Assembly (NCBI GenBank): GCA_016292455.1
Contig: JAEDIL010000037.1
Location: forward strand, 1 to 15,925
Direction: 5' to 3'
Length of the DNA stretch: 15,925 nucleotides
Origin: Clostridiaceae bacterium
GTDB taxonomy: Bacteria; Bacillota; Clostridia; Oscillospirales; Acutalibacteraceae
Positions 14,564 through 15,925 of this stretch are shown here, in pieces. Both the position numbers and the translations under genes were made by a program. How positions within the stretch are numbered: the stretch's first letter is position 1; each line of letters starts with the position of its first letter. The notes beneath the pieces are model-generated. The model was not told the DNA's origin. It did no database searches and saw nothing but the letters and a program-made list of their open reading frames with translations.

Positions 14564-15493
14564 ATGTCCTTTTCCCTATCGGTTAAAGAAGAGCTTTCGG
14601 CAATTGAAAATATGCACCCCTGCTGCCGTCATGCAATGGCGTACGGAATGTTGCTTTTCGGGCGTGAATTCAGACATGATGCAATTTCAATAATGACGGA
14701 GCACGAGGTCGTTGCCAGAAAATATGCCGCACTTATCAGGAGTGAAACAGGTGTAACTGCTGAATTTTCCGTTTCCAAGGCCAGTAAGTATACAGTCAGC
14801 GTAAAAAAACTGCGTGACATTGATACTGTTCTTTCCTGCTTTTCAATGAGCGGAAACGAGTCCATTACCAGAATAAACCGCGGAAATCTTTTGAATGAAA
14901 GCGGAAACGACAATGAGCTTCTCAACTGCTGTGATGCGGCATTCCTGCGGGGCGCATTTCTTTCCTGCGGAACACTCAGCGACCCGAACAAAGGCTATCA
15001 CCTTGAATTTGTTGTTCCGTTCAGAACTTTGAGCATGGATCTGATGAAACTGCTTTCTGAATATGATCTGAATACAAAGCACATGGTCAGAAGATATGTA
15101 AACATAATTTACATAAAGGAAAGCGAAAGTATTGAAGATTTGCTCAATATAATGGGTGCGCGCAACAGTGCATTCGAGATAATGAACATCAAAATATATA
15201 AGGATTTTCGCAATGTTTCTAACCGTCGCGCCAATTTTGACAGCGCAAATATTGCGAGAACCGCGATTGCCGCATACGCGCAGATTGAAAAAATTGAAAT
15301 GTTGATTGAAAGCGGGAAGCTCTTTGAGCTTGACGAAGAGCTTCAGCAATTTGCAAAGGCAAGAGTTGAAAATCCCGATGCGAGTCTTCGCGAATTCGGC
15401 GAAATGTTTTCGCCTCCGCTCTCGCGTTCGGCAGTCAACCACAGAATAAAAAAACTGCTTTCGTATGCTCAGCAGTTGTCCTCGGAGGATTAA
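14564..15493 (+). CDS. whiA: WhiA family DNA-binding protein
   Basis: The 309-residue protein matches the WhiA (DUF199) architecture: an N-terminal degenerate LAGLIDADG-like homing-endonuclease fold (MSFSLSVKEELS at the start, FLRGAFLSCGTLSDPNKGYHLEF in the middle) and a C-terminal helix-turn-helix, about residues 268-298, reading LREFGEMFSPPLSRSAVNHR. In Streptomyces, WhiA acts with WhiB on sporulation-septation genes; in Bacillus it affects cell division and chromosome segregation and may not act as a classic regulator. Here it follows rapZ after 8 bases, with a modest GAGGT site. In many Firmicutes yvcK lies between rapZ and whiA, but it is missing here. The cluster membership and sequence make the identification firm; the targets are unknown. 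Confidence 0.95.
   Translation: MSFSLSVKEELSAIENMHPCCRHAMAYGMLLFGREFRHDAISIMTEHEVVARKYAALIRSETGVTAEFSVSKASKYTVSVKKLRDIDTVLSCFSMSGNESITRINRGNLLNESGNDNELLNCCDAAFLRGAFLSCGTLSDPNKGYHLEFVVPFRTLSMDLMKLLSEYDLNTKHMVRRYVNIIYIKESESIEDLLNIMGARNSAFEIMNIKIYKDFRNVSNRRANFDSANIARTAIAAYAQIEKIEMLIESGKLFELDEELQQFAKARVENPDASLREFGEMFSPPLSRSAVNHRIKKLLSYAQQLSSED
15484..15488 (+). promoter_or_regulatory. Ribosome binding site deciding the miaB TTG start
   Basis: GGAGG inside the last codons of whiA, 8 bases before TTG 15497. The next gene is therefore probably translationally coupled to whiA. Confidence 0.75.
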
Positions 15494-15496
15494 ATT

Positions 15497-15925
15497 TTGG
15501 AAACGCAGAATAAAACAAAGAAAAGCTTTTCGGTTCCGCCGGAAGAGCTGGAAAGGCAAACTGAATATTCAAAGCTTGTTTCAACTGTTCTCTCCTCACG
15601 TTTTCCGGTTTCAAAACCAAAGGCATTTGTTCATACCTACGGCTGTCAGGGCAACGTTGCTGACGGTGAAAAGCTGAAAGGTATTTTGTGCACACTTGGC
15701 TATGAGCTGACTGAAAGTGTTGAAGAGGCAGACCTTGTTTTATATAACACCTGCGCAATCCGTGAGCACGCTCAGGATCGTGTTTTCGGAAATGTCGGTG
15801 CGCTTAAAAAATATAAAACTGCCAAGCCGGACATGATAATTGCTCTGTGCGGCTGTATGATGCAGCAGGAATATGTTGCTGAAAGAATTAAAAACAGCTT
15901 TCGCTATGTTGACCTGGTTTTCGGA
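15497..15925 (+). CDS. miaB: tRNA-2-methylthio-N6-dimethylallyladenosine synthase (5' part)
   Basis: The first 143 codons are present and the gene runs off the right edge without a stop; the family has about 440-480 residues. The N-terminal MTTase (UPF0004) domain is visible with its three cluster-binding cysteines: C50 in TYGCQGN, C86 in NTCAIREHAQDRVFGNVG, and C120 in LCGCMMQQE. NTCAIRE with a downstream GNVG block and GCM is the MiaB form rather than RimO or MtaB. The radical-SAM CxxxCxxC and TRAM domains must lie outside. MiaB adds a methylthio group to i6A37 of tRNAs reading UNN codons. The first motif has GNVADGE where many MiaB proteins have MNxxDSE, a mild variation. The start is TTG 15497 (METQNKTKKS), 3 bases after the whiA stop, with GGAGG upstream. 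Confidence 0.9.
   Translation, partial: METQNKTKKSFSVPPEELERQTEYSKLVSTVLSSRFPVSKPKAFVHTYGCQGNVADGEKLKGILCTLGYELTESVEEADLVLYNTCAIREHAQDRVFGNVGALKKYKTAKPDMIIALCGCMMQQEYVAERIKNSFRYVDLVFG

Noticed and set aside
14843..15559. 238-codon open frame on the minus strand opposite whiA
   Set aside because: It overlaps the well-supported whiA and the miaB start over its whole length, has no recognisable motif, and such antisense frames are common in this codon usage.

Overview
The window looks like a chromosomal segment of a low-to-moderate GC, spore-forming Clostridia bacterium, most plausibly of the Ruminococcaceae/Oscillospiraceae type. Three things suggest this: an alpha/beta-type small acid-soluble spore protein, the Firmicute gene string hprK - murB - rapZ - whiA, and strong AGGAGG-type ribosome sites with several TTG/GTG starts. 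The placement is inference from gene content; no database search was possible.

Layout. (1) 1-2150 is a mixed region. It holds a hairpin repeat (copy A), a minus-strand protein made only of a discoidin-like and a fibronectin III-like domain, a plus-strand GT32-type glycosyltransferase, a bidirectional terminator and a minus-strand spore protein gene. (2) 2394-10737 is an alpha-glucan uptake and breakdown cluster on the plus strand. It encodes two tandem GPH-family (MelB-like) transporters, a GH13 oligo-1,6-glucosidase-like enzyme and a glycogen/maltodextrin phosphorylase. A second hairpin repeat (copy B) lies directly in front of the phosphorylase. (3) 10784-15925 is a tight plus-strand operon behind an almost consensus sigma-A promoter: hprK, a ROK glucokinase, murB, rapZ, whiA and the first 143 codons of miaB, which runs off the window.

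How the genes fit together (inference from families). The transporters would bring in alpha-gluco-oligosaccharides. The GH13 enzyme would release glucose, probably at alpha-1,6 ends, and the phosphorylase would make glucose-1-phosphate from alpha-1,4 chains. The ROK kinase would phosphorylate the free glucose, and HPr kinase would report glycolytic state to carbon catabolite control. MurB and RapZ tie the second operon to cell-wall precursor supply, WhiA to division and development, and MiaB to tRNA modification.

The most unusual items are: the first transporter, which lacks the helix-II cation-site aspartates of the family and carries a tail of about 320 residues that is charged and coiled-coil-like; the pair of hairpin repeats at 19-145 and 8297-8433; a perfect 14-bp inverted repeat inside the second transporter gene; and the stand-alone discoidin/FN3 protein, which resembles the accessory end of a larger glycoside hydrolase. 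No CRISPR array, rRNA, tRNA, insertion sequence or phage gene was seen.
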